A stretch of 64,000 bases of DNA. Source: Actinosynnema sp. ALI-1.44. Its GTDB lineage: Bacteria; Actinomycetota; Actinomycetes; Mycobacteriales; Pseudonocardiaceae. The stretch is from assembly GCF_001984155.1 (NCBI RefSeq), contig NZ_MTQO01000053.1:682001-746000 (forward strand). The letters run 5' to 3'. Of this stretch, positions 17,027 to 25,581 are shown one piece after another. The first letter of the stretch is position 1, and the number at the start of each line of letters is the position of its first letter. Position numbers and translations under genes: made by a program. Under the pieces are notes generated by a model, which saw nothing but the letters and a program-made list of their open reading frames with translations, was not told the DNA's origin and made no database searches.

Positions 17027-18007
17027 TCAGTCAGGCGGGGTCGCTGGCAGCCCGGCGGACCGGCTGACCTCGGCGAACGCCTCATCCCGATGCGGCAGGC
17101 CCGCCTGCGGCGCAACCAGCGGGGTGTGCGGAGTGAGCACCGCGAGCGCGGACCGGCCGTCCGAACCGCCGTTGCCGCCTGCCGACGCGGTCGGGGCGGG
17201 CGCGGCCGGAGGGATCGGAGCCGACGGGCCCGGCCGAGGGCCGGGCGTGTTGTCACCGGGCGCGACCATGTGCGCGACGGCGACCGGTTTGGTCTGCGGA
17301 ACGGGCGCGGCGGACAGCTGCGTCGTCCGGCGAGCTTCCTGTCGCAGGCGCGGGTGCTCGGTCACTGGAGCGTCGACCGCAGGTGCCGTCGGCGCGGCAG
17401 CCGGTTCGGCTGCGGGCGCGACGGCCACGGCGGGAGTCTCGACAGCGGCGTGGGCGGCGGTGTCCTTGGGTTGCTGACTCGGCGCCTTCTGCTTGAGCAG
17501 GTCCTTGACCTTGTCGGGCAGGGGGTCACCGGTGTCACCGTCGTCGGACGGCTGGGGCGTCAGGATCTCCGACGGGATCTGCGCCACGCCCCCGACGACC
17601 GTGGTGACCGTCTTCACGACGCCGTCGACGGTCGTGACAACCGTCTTGGTCACGGTGTCGACCGTGCTGGTCACTGTCGTGGTGACGGTGACGAGGGTGT
17701 TGTCGACCGTCGAAGTCACCTGGCTGAGCAGGCCGTCGACCAGGCCGCCCGTGCCGGACTTGCCGCTCTTCTTCGCGGGTGCCCTGGCCGGTTTCTGGTG
17801 CTGGGATTGGTCCGCTGTGATGCCGGGGATCTTGAGCAGGCCGGTCGGATCGGCCGACGCCGTGCCGCTGGTGAGCAGCGTGGTGGCCAGCCAGCCCACT
17901 GCGGTGAACCCGGCCAGCATGACGAAGCGCACGACGAGGCGACGCAGCGTCGTGCCGGCGCCACGCGCCTGACCCGAGCCGGTCACCAGGACCACCACCG
18001 TTTCCAC
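17027..18007 (-). CDS. Secreted or membrane-anchored Thr/Val-rich, Pro/Ala-rich protein of unknown function
   Basis: 326 residues. An N-terminal hydrophobic segment (about 22-45, RLVVRFVMLAGFTAVGWLA) ends in TSGTASADP, a plausible signal-peptidase site. Next comes a repetitive amphipathic region (about 75-125) made of alternating Thr and Val with Asp/Lys every few residues. The C-terminal half is a low-complexity Ala/Pro-rich tail. No catalytic motif is seen. The layout (export signal, repeat, disordered tail) suggests a surface or wall-associated protein. The start is uncertain; GTG 18007 is chosen as the first start close to the signal sequence. Monocistronic. Confidence 0.6.
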   Translation of the reverse strand: METVVVLVTGSGQARGAGTTLRRLVVRFVMLAGFTAVGWLATTLLTSGTASADPTGLLKIPGITADQSQHQKPARAPAKKSGKSGTGGLVDGLLSQVTSTVDNTLVTVTTTVTSTVDTVTKTVVTTVDGVVKTVTTVVGGVAQIPSEILTPQPSDDGDTGDPLPDKVKDLLKQKAPSQQPKDTAAHAAVETPAVAVAPAAEPAAAPTAPAVDAPVTEHPRLRQEARRTTQLSAAPVPQTKPVAVAHMVAPGDNTPGPRPGPSAPIPPAAPAPTASAGGNGGSDGRSALAVLTPHTPLVAPQAGLPHRDEAFAEVSRSAGLPATPPD

Positions 18008-18216
18008 TGACTCAAAACACCCTGACGCGGATCGCCGAACGCGCCCCGCAGTCACATCGCCGGATGAAACCCTAGCTTCGCGGACGCCGCCCGGAAAGGC
18101 GGATCTCATTGTGCGGCCCCGGTGTGTCCATTCGGCGACGATCACGGTGCGTCGCATTCACCGAACTGGGTGATCCTTCTAGTGCGACTGGGCGAGTGCG
18201 CCGATATCCGGCCACT

Positions 18217-19350
18217 GTGTCCTTCGTGGACACTCAACGTGCGATGCGGCTGTCCGAATGGGTGAGCCGATGGCAATGGCGCATGCCGGACCTGGTCTTG
18301 CACGATCCAGACGGGCCGAGGGAATGCCTTGTCCGTGCGGGGCAATTGGTTGTCGGACCGGACGCGGTCCAACCGGTCTCCGACGAACTGCGCCGGTGGG
18401 TCGACCGTATTGACCCAAGCGGACGCATCATCCTCCGCGACGAATTGCGCGACCGCCCCGTCGAAGTCGCCGCGGACATCACCGACCGCTGGCCCGCGGC
18501 CCCCAACCACGTGCACATCGGTACCCCGATCATGCTCGGCACCCCGACGTGGATCGGCGGACCGGAGATCCTCGACATCCCGGGGCCCCGGCCACCCGAA
18601 CCGGAAACCTGGGACCCACCGGTCACCGTCGCGGTGCTCGACACCGGCCTCGACCCACACCCGTGGTTCGCCGCGCGCCCGTGGCTCACCGAATGGGGCC
18701 TGCACCCCGAAGTACTCGACCACGACATCGACGGCACCCCCGACTGGCAGGCCGGACACGGCACCTTCGTGGCGGGCGTCCTGATCAGCAACGCCCCCGG
18801 CGTGACAATCCGCCACCACAGAGTCCTGTCCTCCATGGGCCTCACCGACGACACGACGGTGGCCGCGGCGATCCGGGCAACCCGCGCCCGAGGCCACATC
18901 GACATCACCTTGATCACCTCAGGCTGCTACACCGCCGACAACCGCTGCCCGCCCACCCTCGAACACGAACTCACCCAAGGCGACACGGTGGTAGTCGCCG
19001 CCGCGGGCAACGGCGGCAGCAGCAGGCCATTCTGGCCCGCCGCCCTCGACACGGCTGTAGCCGTCGCAGCCACCGACGAAACCGGCACAATCGCGGCATT
19101 CTCCAACCGGGGACCCTGGGTGAACGCCACGGCGCCCGGCGTCGACGTCACATCCAGTCACGTACGCCTGAAAACGGGCACGGAAGGTGTCGCCCCCGGC
19201 ACCGAAGCCCGCGAATACGGCGTGGCCCGCTGGAGCGGAACCTCCTTCGCAGCCCCAAAAATAGCCGCCGACCTGGCAAACCTCATGCGCGAAGGACACA
19301 CCCCAGACCAAGCCCTCGCAACTCATTCACTCGGACAGCCAACATTGTGA
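18217..19350 (+). CDS. Cytoplasmic subtilisin-like serine protease (S8 family)
   Basis: About 377 residues. The S8 triad is complete: Asp in VAVLDTGLD, His in AGHGTFVAG and Ser in SGTSFAAPK, with the oxyanion Asn in AAAGNGG. No signal peptide or propeptide-like inhibitor I9 domain is visible. Instead a 100-residue N-terminal region (starting near RLSEWVSRWQWRMPDL) precedes the protease domain. The GTG at 18217 is preceded 6 bases away by TATCCG; an ATG at 18244 is the alternative. The gene lies directly upstream of the hairpin-rich gap and the sigma-CHAT pair. An intracellular S8 protease next to another protease suggests a regulated-proteolysis locus, but this is inference. Confidence 0.82.
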   Translation: MSFVDTQRAMRLSEWVSRWQWRMPDLVLHDPDGPRECLVRAGQLVVGPDAVQPVSDELRRWVDRIDPSGRIILRDELRDRPVEVAADITDRWPAAPNHVHIGTPIMLGTPTWIGGPEILDIPGPRPPEPETWDPPVTVAVLDTGLDPHPWFAARPWLTEWGLHPEVLDHDIDGTPDWQAGHGTFVAGVLISNAPGVTIRHHRVLSSMGLTDDTTVAAAIRATRARGHIDITLITSGCYTADNRCPPTLEHELTQGDTVVVAAAGNGGSSRPFWPAALDTAVAVAATDETGTIAAFSNRGPWVNATAPGVDVTSSHVRLKTGTEGVAPGTEAREYGVARWSGTSFAAPKIAADLANLMREGHTPDQALATHSLGQPTL

Positions 19351-19435
19351 ACGCGATTTAGCAACGACCACTGGCACGCACAGTCGCGGACGCGCTACTC
19401 TATGGAGGCTCGCCCCCTCCCCCTCGGCGAGCCAA

Positions 19436-19480
19436 ACGTCCCCGCTCCCCGGGACCCCCAGCCGGGTCGAGCGGGGACGT
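19436..19480. repeat. Long hairpin, 12-bp outer stem plus inner stem
   Basis: ACGTCCCCGCTC (19436-19447) pairs perfectly with GAGCGGGGACGT (19469-19480). Inside, CCCGG pairs with CCGGG around a 9-base loop. It lies 86 bases after the subtilase stop and could terminate that gene. Confidence 0.85.
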
Positions 19481-19545
19481 CCTATCGCTCCAGAGCCTTG
19501 GTCGCTCGCTTCCCTCGCTTCCCTCGGCTCTGGACTTCTCCTTTG

Positions 19546-19566
19546 TTGGGGGGCCGAGCCCCCCAA
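19546..19566. terminator. GC hairpin, terminator-like
   Basis: TTGGGGGG and CCCCCCAA form an 8-bp perfect stem around a 5-base loop (CCGAG). Its six consecutive G-C pairs make it the most stable compact hairpin of this gap. It may be a terminator or a repeated extragenic element. Confidence 0.65.
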
Positions 19567-19626
19567 ACCCCCCACGGTGCGAGCTCCTTCCGATCCAGCG
19601 CTGGGTACTTTCCGCTTGGACCAGCG

Positions 19627-19678
19627 GGGCGGCTTCGCCGCCCTTGCAGGCGCCTGCGCAGGGCAGGCGGCCCTGCGC
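19627..19678. repeat. Three consecutive perfect inverted repeats
   Basis: Nearly end to end lie GGGCGGC/GCCGCCC (19627-19643, 3-base loop), the 12-base palindrome GCAGGCGCCTGC (19646-19657), and GCGCAGGGC/GCCCTGCGC (19656-19678, 5-base loop). Confidence 0.8.
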
Positions 19679-19707
19679 GCAAGCGCAGAGATGGGCTTCG
19701 GGGGTGT

Positions 19708-19839
19708 CTCCTGCCCGTCGGCCTGGGCGAAGCCAACCACGGGCTGTCAAGAGGTCGGCCTACCCGAAGAGCCCCAGCGACAGCCATACCGATCCTCTTG
19801 ACAGTCCGTGGTTCCCTGGGGCAGGTCGACGGGCAGGAG
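19708..19839. repeat. 132-base nested inverted repeat
   Basis: Outer arms CTCCTGCCCGTCG (19708-19720) and CGACGGGCAGGAG (19827-19839) pair over 13 bp. Inner arms of 20 bases (19735-19754 and 19794-19813) pair at 19 of 20 positions around a 39-base loop. A CCTG/CAGG pair also fits in the intervening segment. The whole would fold as one long interrupted stem. Confidence 0.85.
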
Positions 19840-20178
19840 GCGCCCGCGCCTCACAACCCCGGGTCATAAAAGCATGCGCTGGGAAGAACGCGGCGCGAAG
19901 ACCTCCTGCCCAGAGGTCTGCCACCCGGCGAGGGACCCTCTTTTGTCTTGAGGGAACAAAACCCCGACCTCAACCCGACAAGCGCAGCCCAGAAACCCCC
20001 ACGCCTTTCTTGAACCAAGATATTCATGCCCGGATTGAGCCGGGATGTGTCAAATCGAGGACGCCAGGACGAATGCCGTCAAGACGAGCGAAATTAGCTG
20101 TCCGTAACCGGGTTCACTCTAGTGGGTGGGATTGGAAAATTTTGGAGCGTGTTGCCGGTCGGGGGCGTCTGAGCTGGC

Positions 20179-20994
20179 ATGGAGGCGCTTGATGAACAGG
20201 GTTGGCGGGAGCTTGTCGTTGCGCATGGGCCTACCGTTTGGGCTGTTGCACGGGCTTTTCGGCTCAGTGCTGCCGATGCCGATGATGTTTTTCAGACCGT
20301 TTGGCTCAATCTCGCCGAGCACCTCGGGGACATTCGGGATGCTGGGAAGGTTTCGGCTTGGTTGGCCACCGCTGCCAAGTGGGAATGCCTTCGAGTTCTG
20401 ACCGTCCGGCGGCCTTTGCCTGTTCGGTGGTTGCCGGACGTCGCGCAGGACGGGATTGAGCACCGCGTCATCGCCGAGGAGCGGGATCGGCAGCTGTGGG
20501 CCGCTTTCGAGGCGTTGCCCGAGCGGTGCCGGCGGCTTCTTCGGCTGTTCGTCCACGTTCCCGAATTCACCTATGCGCAACTCGCCGATGCGGTCGGTCT
20601 CCCGGTCGGCAGCGTCGGGCAGACCAAGACCCGGTGCTTGCGGTCGCTGCGGGTCAAGCTGGACAGGTCTCTTTTCGGCCGGGTCGATCCCATGCCGGAC
20701 GTGATCGCCGTGCCTCGGGCGCACCCCGTCCCGAGGCTGCGGACCCAGACCGCGGTGCTGACCAGGAACGAGCCGTCCACGTTGCGGTTCGCCGATCACC
20801 GGTACACCGTTCACGTGGAGATCGGGACCGCGTTGACCGGGATCGTGCTGCCTCGCGTGGATGTCCAGGTGTGGTGGCCCGACGGGATGATCAGCGTCGA
20901 CGTCGACCGCAACGGGCTGTTCAAGGCCGACGTGCCGCAAGGACCGGTCCGGTTGTCGGTCGACGGAGTGGTCACGGACTGGTTCGTCCGATGA
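20179..20994 (+). CDS. ECF-type sigma factor with a fused beta-rich C-terminal domain
   Basis: 271 residues. Residues about 8-75 form sigma region 2 (AFRLSAADADDVFQTVWLNL, with the usual Asp-rich core-binding helix). Residues about 100-160 form sigma region 4 with the helix-turn-helix FTYAQLADAVGLPVGSVGQTKTR. The remaining 110 residues are not sigma. They form a predicted beta-rich domain with the pattern VHVEIGTALTG, VQVWWPDGMISVDVDRNGLF and GPVRLSVDG. I recall this domain as a separate small protein encoded between an ECF sigma gene and a CHAT gene in other actinobacteria; here it is fused. The stop overlaps the CHAT start (ATGA). No anti-sigma gene is adjacent. Confidence 0.83.
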   Translation: MEALDEQGWRELVVAHGPTVWAVARAFRLSAADADDVFQTVWLNLAEHLGDIRDAGKVSAWLATAAKWECLRVLTVRRPLPVRWLPDVAQDGIEHRVIAEERDRQLWAAFEALPERCRRLLRLFVHVPEFTYAQLADAVGLPVGSVGQTKTRCLRSLRVKLDRSLFGRVDPMPDVIAVPRAHPVPRLRTQTAVLTRNEPSTLRFADHRYTVHVEIGTALTGIVLPRVDVQVWWPDGMISVDVDRNGLFKADVPQGPVRLSVDGVVTDWFVR

Positions 20995-23117
20995 GCCACG
21001 CCCAGGCGCTCGAAGCGGTCGAGCGCGGTGACTTCGTCCGGGCGCTGGCCGAGGCCCGCACCGCGCTCGCCCGGCCTGGCGCCGATTTCGGGCAGGTCCA
21101 CCTGACGATCGCGTGGATCGAGCTGGAACGGGGCAACGCCCGCGCCTGTGCCAGTGAGCTGCGCAGGGCGGCGGAAAACGGTGCCGCGTCGGGCCGGGTG
21201 CGATGCCTTGACGGTCTGCGGCTCTGCGCGATCGGCGCTTATGAGCGAGCCGTGGCGGAACTGTCGGTGGCCATGGAAGCTCTGCGTGAGGATCCGCGAT
21301 GGTTGGCGAACGCGTTGACCGGCCGGGGAATCGCGCGCGGCTATCTGTTCAGGCTCGCGGCGGCCGATCGTGATTTCGCCGCCGCGGCGCGGGTTCTGGG
21401 TCAGTTGGACGAGCACGAGCGGGTGGCGACGTGTGTTCACAACCGTGGTTTCGTCGCACTCCAGGCCGGAAACCTGCCGAAAGCGTTGGAATTGTTCGAG
21501 CAGGCGAGCAGTGGACTGCGGTGCGGCCGTGCCGAGGCGTTGATCGACCACGCGTCGGCGTTGCTCGCGGCGGGGATGACCCGTGACGCGAGTGCCCTTC
21601 TCGCCCAGGCGGAACCTTTGCTGGTTGGGCGGGAGAGCCGCCTGGCGGAAGCTGTGCTGGCAGCTGGGTACTGCGCGTTGCGAGCGGGCGATGTCGATCA
21701 CGCGGCCAGCGAAGCCAAACGGGCGCAGGACCTTTTCCGGACCCAGCGCAGGCCCGCCTGGACGGCGGCAGCGGACGCGTTGGCGTTGCGGACAGACGTG
21801 ATCGACGTGGCCGCGGCGAAACGTGTGGCGAACCGGTGCGTGCGCTGGGGAAAACGGACGGAAGCGGCGGAGTTGTTGCTGGCGGCCGGGAAACAGGCGC
21901 CCGAGTTGCTGGTCGAGCTCCAGGCCGAGCGCACCGCCAACACCGCGCGGTTGCGTGCGATCGGCTGGCTGGCCAGAGCGAAGTCGGCCACCACGAACCA
22001 GGCGCGCATCGCCGCCTGTCACGCGGGCATGCGTGTGGTCACCGGGTACGCGACGGTGATGGGCGCGGGTGCGCGGGAACTGGCGGCCGAACTGGCATCG
22101 GTGGCCATCAGGCACACCCGTCGTGCGCGGACGGTGTTCGCCTGGATCGAACGGCAGAGGATAACGGTGTTGCCGTTGGTGGACACGGCCGATCTGGTCC
22201 AGCTCAGGGCCGCCGAGGCGCAGGGTGACGTGACCAAGGCCGTTCGTCTGGAAGACCGGATTCGCCGCCGCGCTCGGGTCACGCGCCACGAGTACGGGTT
22301 GGCGGCGCTCACCGAAACGCTCGGTGACCGGATGCTCGTCAGCTACTCGTCGCACAACAACGAACTGCTCGCATGCACGGTCGCCGACGGGCGGATGCGG
22401 GTTCACCATCTCGGTCCGCTCGACCCGGTTGCCATGAGGTTTTCCGCGCAGTTGGGCGATCAGTTGGACAACCAGATCATCGCGCCTCTGCGCGTCGGTG
22501 ACCGTTCGCTCGTTGTCATTCCGGCCGAGGGTATGTCCGGGATGGTGTGGGGAGCGCTGCCGTCGTGTGCCGGGCGTCCGATGTCGTTGGCGTCGTCGGT
22601 CGCGGCTTGGGTACGGGCCAGCCGATCCCGGCCAGGGCAAGGGGTGTTCGCCGCTGCCGGGCCCGGATTGGCCCATGCCACTCGTGAGGTCGCCGCCATC
22701 GGGTTCACCCGGGTCGAGTCCGAAGTGGATGCCGTGCTCGGTGCGATGGACGGTGCTGATGTCGTGCACATCGCCGCGCACGGGAAGTTCCGGCACGACG
22801 CGCCGATGTTCTCGTGCCTACGGCTGTCCGACGGGCCGCTCTACGGCTACGACCTCGCCCGGCTCACCCGTGCACCCAGGGTCCTCGTCCTGTCCGCGTG
22901 CGAGGTGGCCAGGGCGGAGGTCTTCGCCGATGTCCTGCTCGACCGCGGCGGTCAGGTGCTGATCGCGAGCACCGTCGCGGTTCCCGACGAGGCCGCCGCC
23001 GACCTCATGACCGGGTTCCACCGGCTGCTCGACGCCGGTGCGGCGCCCGCCGACGCGTTGGCGGGCGCGCAGCGCCGGTACGGGCACCTCGGGTTCAGCT
23101 GCTGGGGTTCGGGTTGA
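20991..23117 (+). CDS. TPR-CHAT protein, caspase-like cysteine protease
   Basis: 708 residues. The first 430 or so are alpha-helical with tetratricopeptide-like repeats (GNLPKALELFEQASS, RGNARACASELRRAAEN). The C-terminal 265 residues are a CHAT domain, with the His of DVVHIAAHGKF at about residue 597 and the Cys of VLVLSACEV at about 637 as the expected dyad. No signal peptide or membrane helix, so it is cytoplasmic. CHAT domains are clan CD proteases often switched on by a sensor through their TPR region. It is translationally coupled to the sigma factor, making that protein the first candidate substrate (inference). The 3' end overlaps the convergent aminotransferase gene by 23 bases. Confidence 0.88.
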   Translation: MSHAQALEAVERGDFVRALAEARTALARPGADFGQVHLTIAWIELERGNARACASELRRAAENGAASGRVRCLDGLRLCAIGAYERAVAELSVAMEALREDPRWLANALTGRGIARGYLFRLAAADRDFAAAARVLGQLDEHERVATCVHNRGFVALQAGNLPKALELFEQASSGLRCGRAEALIDHASALLAAGMTRDASALLAQAEPLLVGRESRLAEAVLAAGYCALRAGDVDHAASEAKRAQDLFRTQRRPAWTAAADALALRTDVIDVAAAKRVANRCVRWGKRTEAAELLLAAGKQAPELLVELQAERTANTARLRAIGWLARAKSATTNQARIAACHAGMRVVTGYATVMGAGARELAAELASVAIRHTRRARTVFAWIERQRITVLPLVDTADLVQLRAAEAQGDVTKAVRLEDRIRRRARVTRHEYGLAALTETLGDRMLVSYSSHNNELLACTVADGRMRVHHLGPLDPVAMRFSAQLGDQLDNQIIAPLRVGDRSLVVIPAEGMSGMVWGALPSCAGRPMSLASSVAAWVRASRSRPGQGVFAAAGPGLAHATREVAAIGFTRVESEVDAVLGAMDGADVVHIAAHGKFRHDAPMFSCLRLSDGPLYGYDLARLTRAPRVLVLSACEVARAEVFADVLLDRGGQVLIASTVAVPDEAAADLMTGFHRLLDAGAAPADALAGAQRRYGHLGFSCWGSG

Positions 23118-24276
23118 GCTTGTGCAGCCGGGCCACGGCCTCGTCGAGCACCTCGTCCTTCTTGCAGAAGGCGAACCGCACCACGTGCTGCCAGTTCTCC
23201 GGCGTGTCGGTGAAGACCTGCACGGGCACACCCGCCACGCCGATGCGTTCGGGCAGCTCACGGCACAGCTGCAAGCCGTCGGTGAACCCGAGCGGCCGCA
23301 CGTCCGCGCACACGAAGTAGGTGCCCTGGCTCGGGCGTACGCCGAAACCGGCGTCGGTCAGCCCGGCGACCAGGCGATCGCGCTTGGATTGCAGCTGGGT
23401 CCGCAGGCCCGAGACCCACGCGGCCTCGTGGCGCAGCGCGTGCGCCACAGCGGGCTGGAACGGCGCGCCGCCGACGAAGGTCAGGAACTGCTTGGCCGCC
23501 TTCGCCGCCGCCACCAGCTCCGCCGGTCCGCACATCCAGCCGATCTTCCAGCCGGTGCAGTTGAACATCTTGCCCGCGCTGGAGATCGTCAGCGTCCGCT
23601 CGGCCATTCCGGGCAACGAGCCCAACGGCACGTGCTCGAGGCCGTCGAAGACCAGGTCCTCGTACACCTCGTCGGTCACGGCGATCAGGTCGTGCTCGAC
23701 GCACAGCTCGGCGATCGCGGTCAGCTCTTCGCGGGTGAACACCGTGCCGGTCGGGTTGTGCGGGGAGTTGATCAGGATCAGCCGGGTGTTCGGCGTGATC
23801 GCCGCGCGCATGGCGTCGACGTCGGGGGCGAACCGGCCGGTTTCCCGGTCCTCGGCCAGCGGGACGACCCGGCGGGTAGCGCCGGACAACGCCACGCAGG
23901 CCGCGTACGAGTCGTAGTAGGGCTCGATCAGCAGCACCTCGTCACCGGGACTGACCAGGCCGAGCAGTGCGGACGCGACCGCCTCGGTCGCGCCCACTGT
24001 GACGAGGACCTCGGTGTCCGGGTCGAAGCGGGTCCCGTAGCGGGTCCGCTGCTCCACGATGGCCTGTCGCAGCTCGGGGCGGCCGAGGCCCGGCGGGTAC
24101 TGGTTGATGCCGGAGCCGATCGCTTTCTGCGCCTCGGCCAGCATCGACGCGGGCCCGTCGGTGTCCGGGAAGCCCTGGCCGAGGTTCACCGCACCGGCTC
24201 TGGTGGCCAGTGCGGTCATCTCGGCGAAGATGGTCGATGTGAACGGCTGAAGCCGTGGAGTCAAGGCAGCACGCAC
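23095..24276 (-). CDS. PLP-dependent aminotransferase class I/II (DapC-like)
   Basis: 393 residues, fold type I. The PLP Lys is in TISSAGKMFNCTGWKIGW, and the cofactor Asn/Asp/Tyr region is INSPHNPTGTVF followed by VTDEVYEDLVFDG. The N-terminal VNLGQGFPDTDGP and the overall length match the actinobacterial N-succinyldiaminopimelate aminotransferase group (lysine and peptidoglycan precursor pathway). Methionine or kynurenine aminotransferases of the same subgroup look alike. The GTG start is at 24276. Convergent with the CHAT gene (23-base overlap) and divergent from the DUF445 gene 29 bases away. Confidence 0.83.
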   Translation of the reverse strand: MRAALTPRLQPFTSTIFAEMTALATRAGAVNLGQGFPDTDGPASMLAEAQKAIGSGINQYPPGLGRPELRQAIVEQRTRYGTRFDPDTEVLVTVGATEAVASALLGLVSPGDEVLLIEPYYDSYAACVALSGATRRVVPLAEDRETGRFAPDVDAMRAAITPNTRLILINSPHNPTGTVFTREELTAIAELCVEHDLIAVTDEVYEDLVFDGLEHVPLGSLPGMAERTLTISSAGKMFNCTGWKIGWMCGPAELVAAAKAAKQFLTFVGGAPFQPAVAHALRHEAAWVSGLRTQLQSKRDRLVAGLTDAGFGVRPSQGTYFVCADVRPLGFTDGLQLCRELPERIGVAGVPVQVFTDTPENWQHVVRFAFCKKDEVLDEAVARLHKLNPNPSS

Positions 24277-24305
24277 GTTGAGTCATCCTCACGGACAATG
24301 GACCC

Positions 24306-25571
24306 GTGGAGCAACTGGGTCCCGTCCCCGGCGCAGCCGAGAAGCAGCGCGCCCTGCGCAGGATGAAGCTGGTGGCGCTCGCATTCCTCGCTGGTGCGAC
24401 CGTCGTTTTCGCCGTCGCGTGGGCGTGGGAGGCCAACGGCGGTCCGGCGTGGGTCGGGTACGTGCGGGCAGCGGCGGAGGCGGGCATGGTCGGCGCGTTG
24501 GCGGACTGGTTCGCCGTCACCGCGCTGTTCCGCTACCCGCTGGGTATCAAGATCCCGCACACCGCGATCATCCCCAACCGCAAAGATGTCCTGGGCGACA
24601 GCCTCGGCGAGTTCGTCGGCGTCAACTTCCTGTCCGAGCAGGTCGTGCGCGAGCGGCTGGCCAGGGTGGACGTGACCAAGCGGCTCGGCGAGTGGCTCAG
24701 CCAGCCGGACAACGCCGAACGGGTCACGTCCGAGCTGGCCACGGTCGTGCGCGGGATGGTCACGGTACTGCGCGACGAGGACGTCCAGGCGGTGTTCGAG
24801 CAGGCGGTGACCAAGCGGATCATGGCGGTGCCGTGGGGTCCGCCGATCGGGAAGCTGATGGAACGCGTCCTCGAGGACGGCACGCACAGGCAGCTCGTGG
24901 ACCTGCTCTGCGACCGCGCGTACGACTGGGTCAAGGAGAACCACGACAAGTTCGTCAGCATCGTCACCGAGCGCGCGCCGTCGTGGTCGCCGAAGTTCGT
25001 CGACTCGATCGTGGCCGACCGGATCTACGGCGAGGTGATGTCGTTCGCGTGGGCGTTGAAGACGGATCCGAGCCACCCGATGCGCGGCTCCATCGACGGG
25101 TTCCTGATCGGTTTCGCGGCCGACATGCAGCACGACCCGGAGATGATGGACAAGGCCGAGCGGGTCAAACACCAGGTGCTCGAGCACCGCGAGGTGCAGA
25201 ACGTGATCGGCTCGGCGTGGTCCAACGTCAAGAAGCTGCTGCTGGACGCGGCCGAGGACCCGTCGTCGGAGCTGCGCAAACGCGTGCGCGAGGGGCTGAT
25301 CAGCCTGGGCAAGCGGCTGACCGGCGAGGACGCGCTGCGGACCAAGGTCGACACGTGGGTGCAGGACGCGGCGGCGTACATAGTGCTGAACTACCGCGAC
25401 GAGATCACCACGCTGATCACCGACACGATCGACCGCTGGGACGCCAAGGAGACCTCACGCAAGATCGAGCTCCAGGTGGGGCGTGACCTGCAGTTCATCC
25501 GCATCAACGGGACCGTGGTCGGCGCGCTGGCCGGGCTGGCGATCTACACCATCGCGCACCTGTTCACGTAG
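24306..25571 (+). CDS. DUF445 membrane-associated protein
   Basis: 421 residues. One membrane helix near residues 20-42 (KLVALAFLAGATVVFAVAWA) and one at the C-terminus (GTVVGALAGLAIYTIAHLF) flank a long helical region. The family signature ALADWFAVTALFRYPLGIKIPHTAIIPNRK-like stretch sits at about 65-95 and marks DUF445/YheB. Members are thought to act at the membrane; no biochemical role is established. The GTG is preceded by GACAAT with a 6-base gap, suggesting a leaderless mRNA. The divergent aminotransferase start is 29 bases upstream. Confidence 0.85.
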   Translation: MEQLGPVPGAAEKQRALRRMKLVALAFLAGATVVFAVAWAWEANGGPAWVGYVRAAAEAGMVGALADWFAVTALFRYPLGIKIPHTAIIPNRKDVLGDSLGEFVGVNFLSEQVVRERLARVDVTKRLGEWLSQPDNAERVTSELATVVRGMVTVLRDEDVQAVFEQAVTKRIMAVPWGPPIGKLMERVLEDGTHRQLVDLLCDRAYDWVKENHDKFVSIVTERAPSWSPKFVDSIVADRIYGEVMSFAWALKTDPSHPMRGSIDGFLIGFAADMQHDPEMMDKAERVKHQVLEHREVQNVIGSAWSNVKKLLLDAAEDPSSELRKRVREGLISLGKRLTGEDALRTKVDTWVQDAAAYIVLNYRDEITTLITDTIDRWDAKETSRKIELQVGRDLQFIRINGTVVGALAGLAIYTIAHLFT

Positions 25572-25581
25572 CGGAAGAGCG

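Larger units (their letters stand above)
19351..20178. other. 828-base non-coding region packed with stable inverted repeats
   Basis: No frame has convincing codon use. At least seven hairpins occur within about 530 bases (four entries below). There are also CCAGAGCC/GGCTCTGG at 19490-19533, AGACCTC/GAGGTCT at 19899-19919, and TTTTGT/ACAAAA at 19941-19961. The sequence CTCCTGCCC occurs three times (two direct, one inverted). Possible roles are a structured non-coding RNA, a set of terminators insulating the sigma-CHAT operon, or a mobile or recombinational element. Confidence 0.7.

Noticed and set aside
19501-19526. Repeated CGCTTCCCT units as a CRISPR-like or VNTR array
   Set aside because: Only two or three short copies inside a hairpin loop; no spacers, no cas genes.
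20179-23117. Type III-E CRISPR (Craspase) because of the TPR-CHAT protein and a sigma factor
   Set aside because: No gRAMP effector, no Csx30-like protein and no repeat array anywhere in the window.
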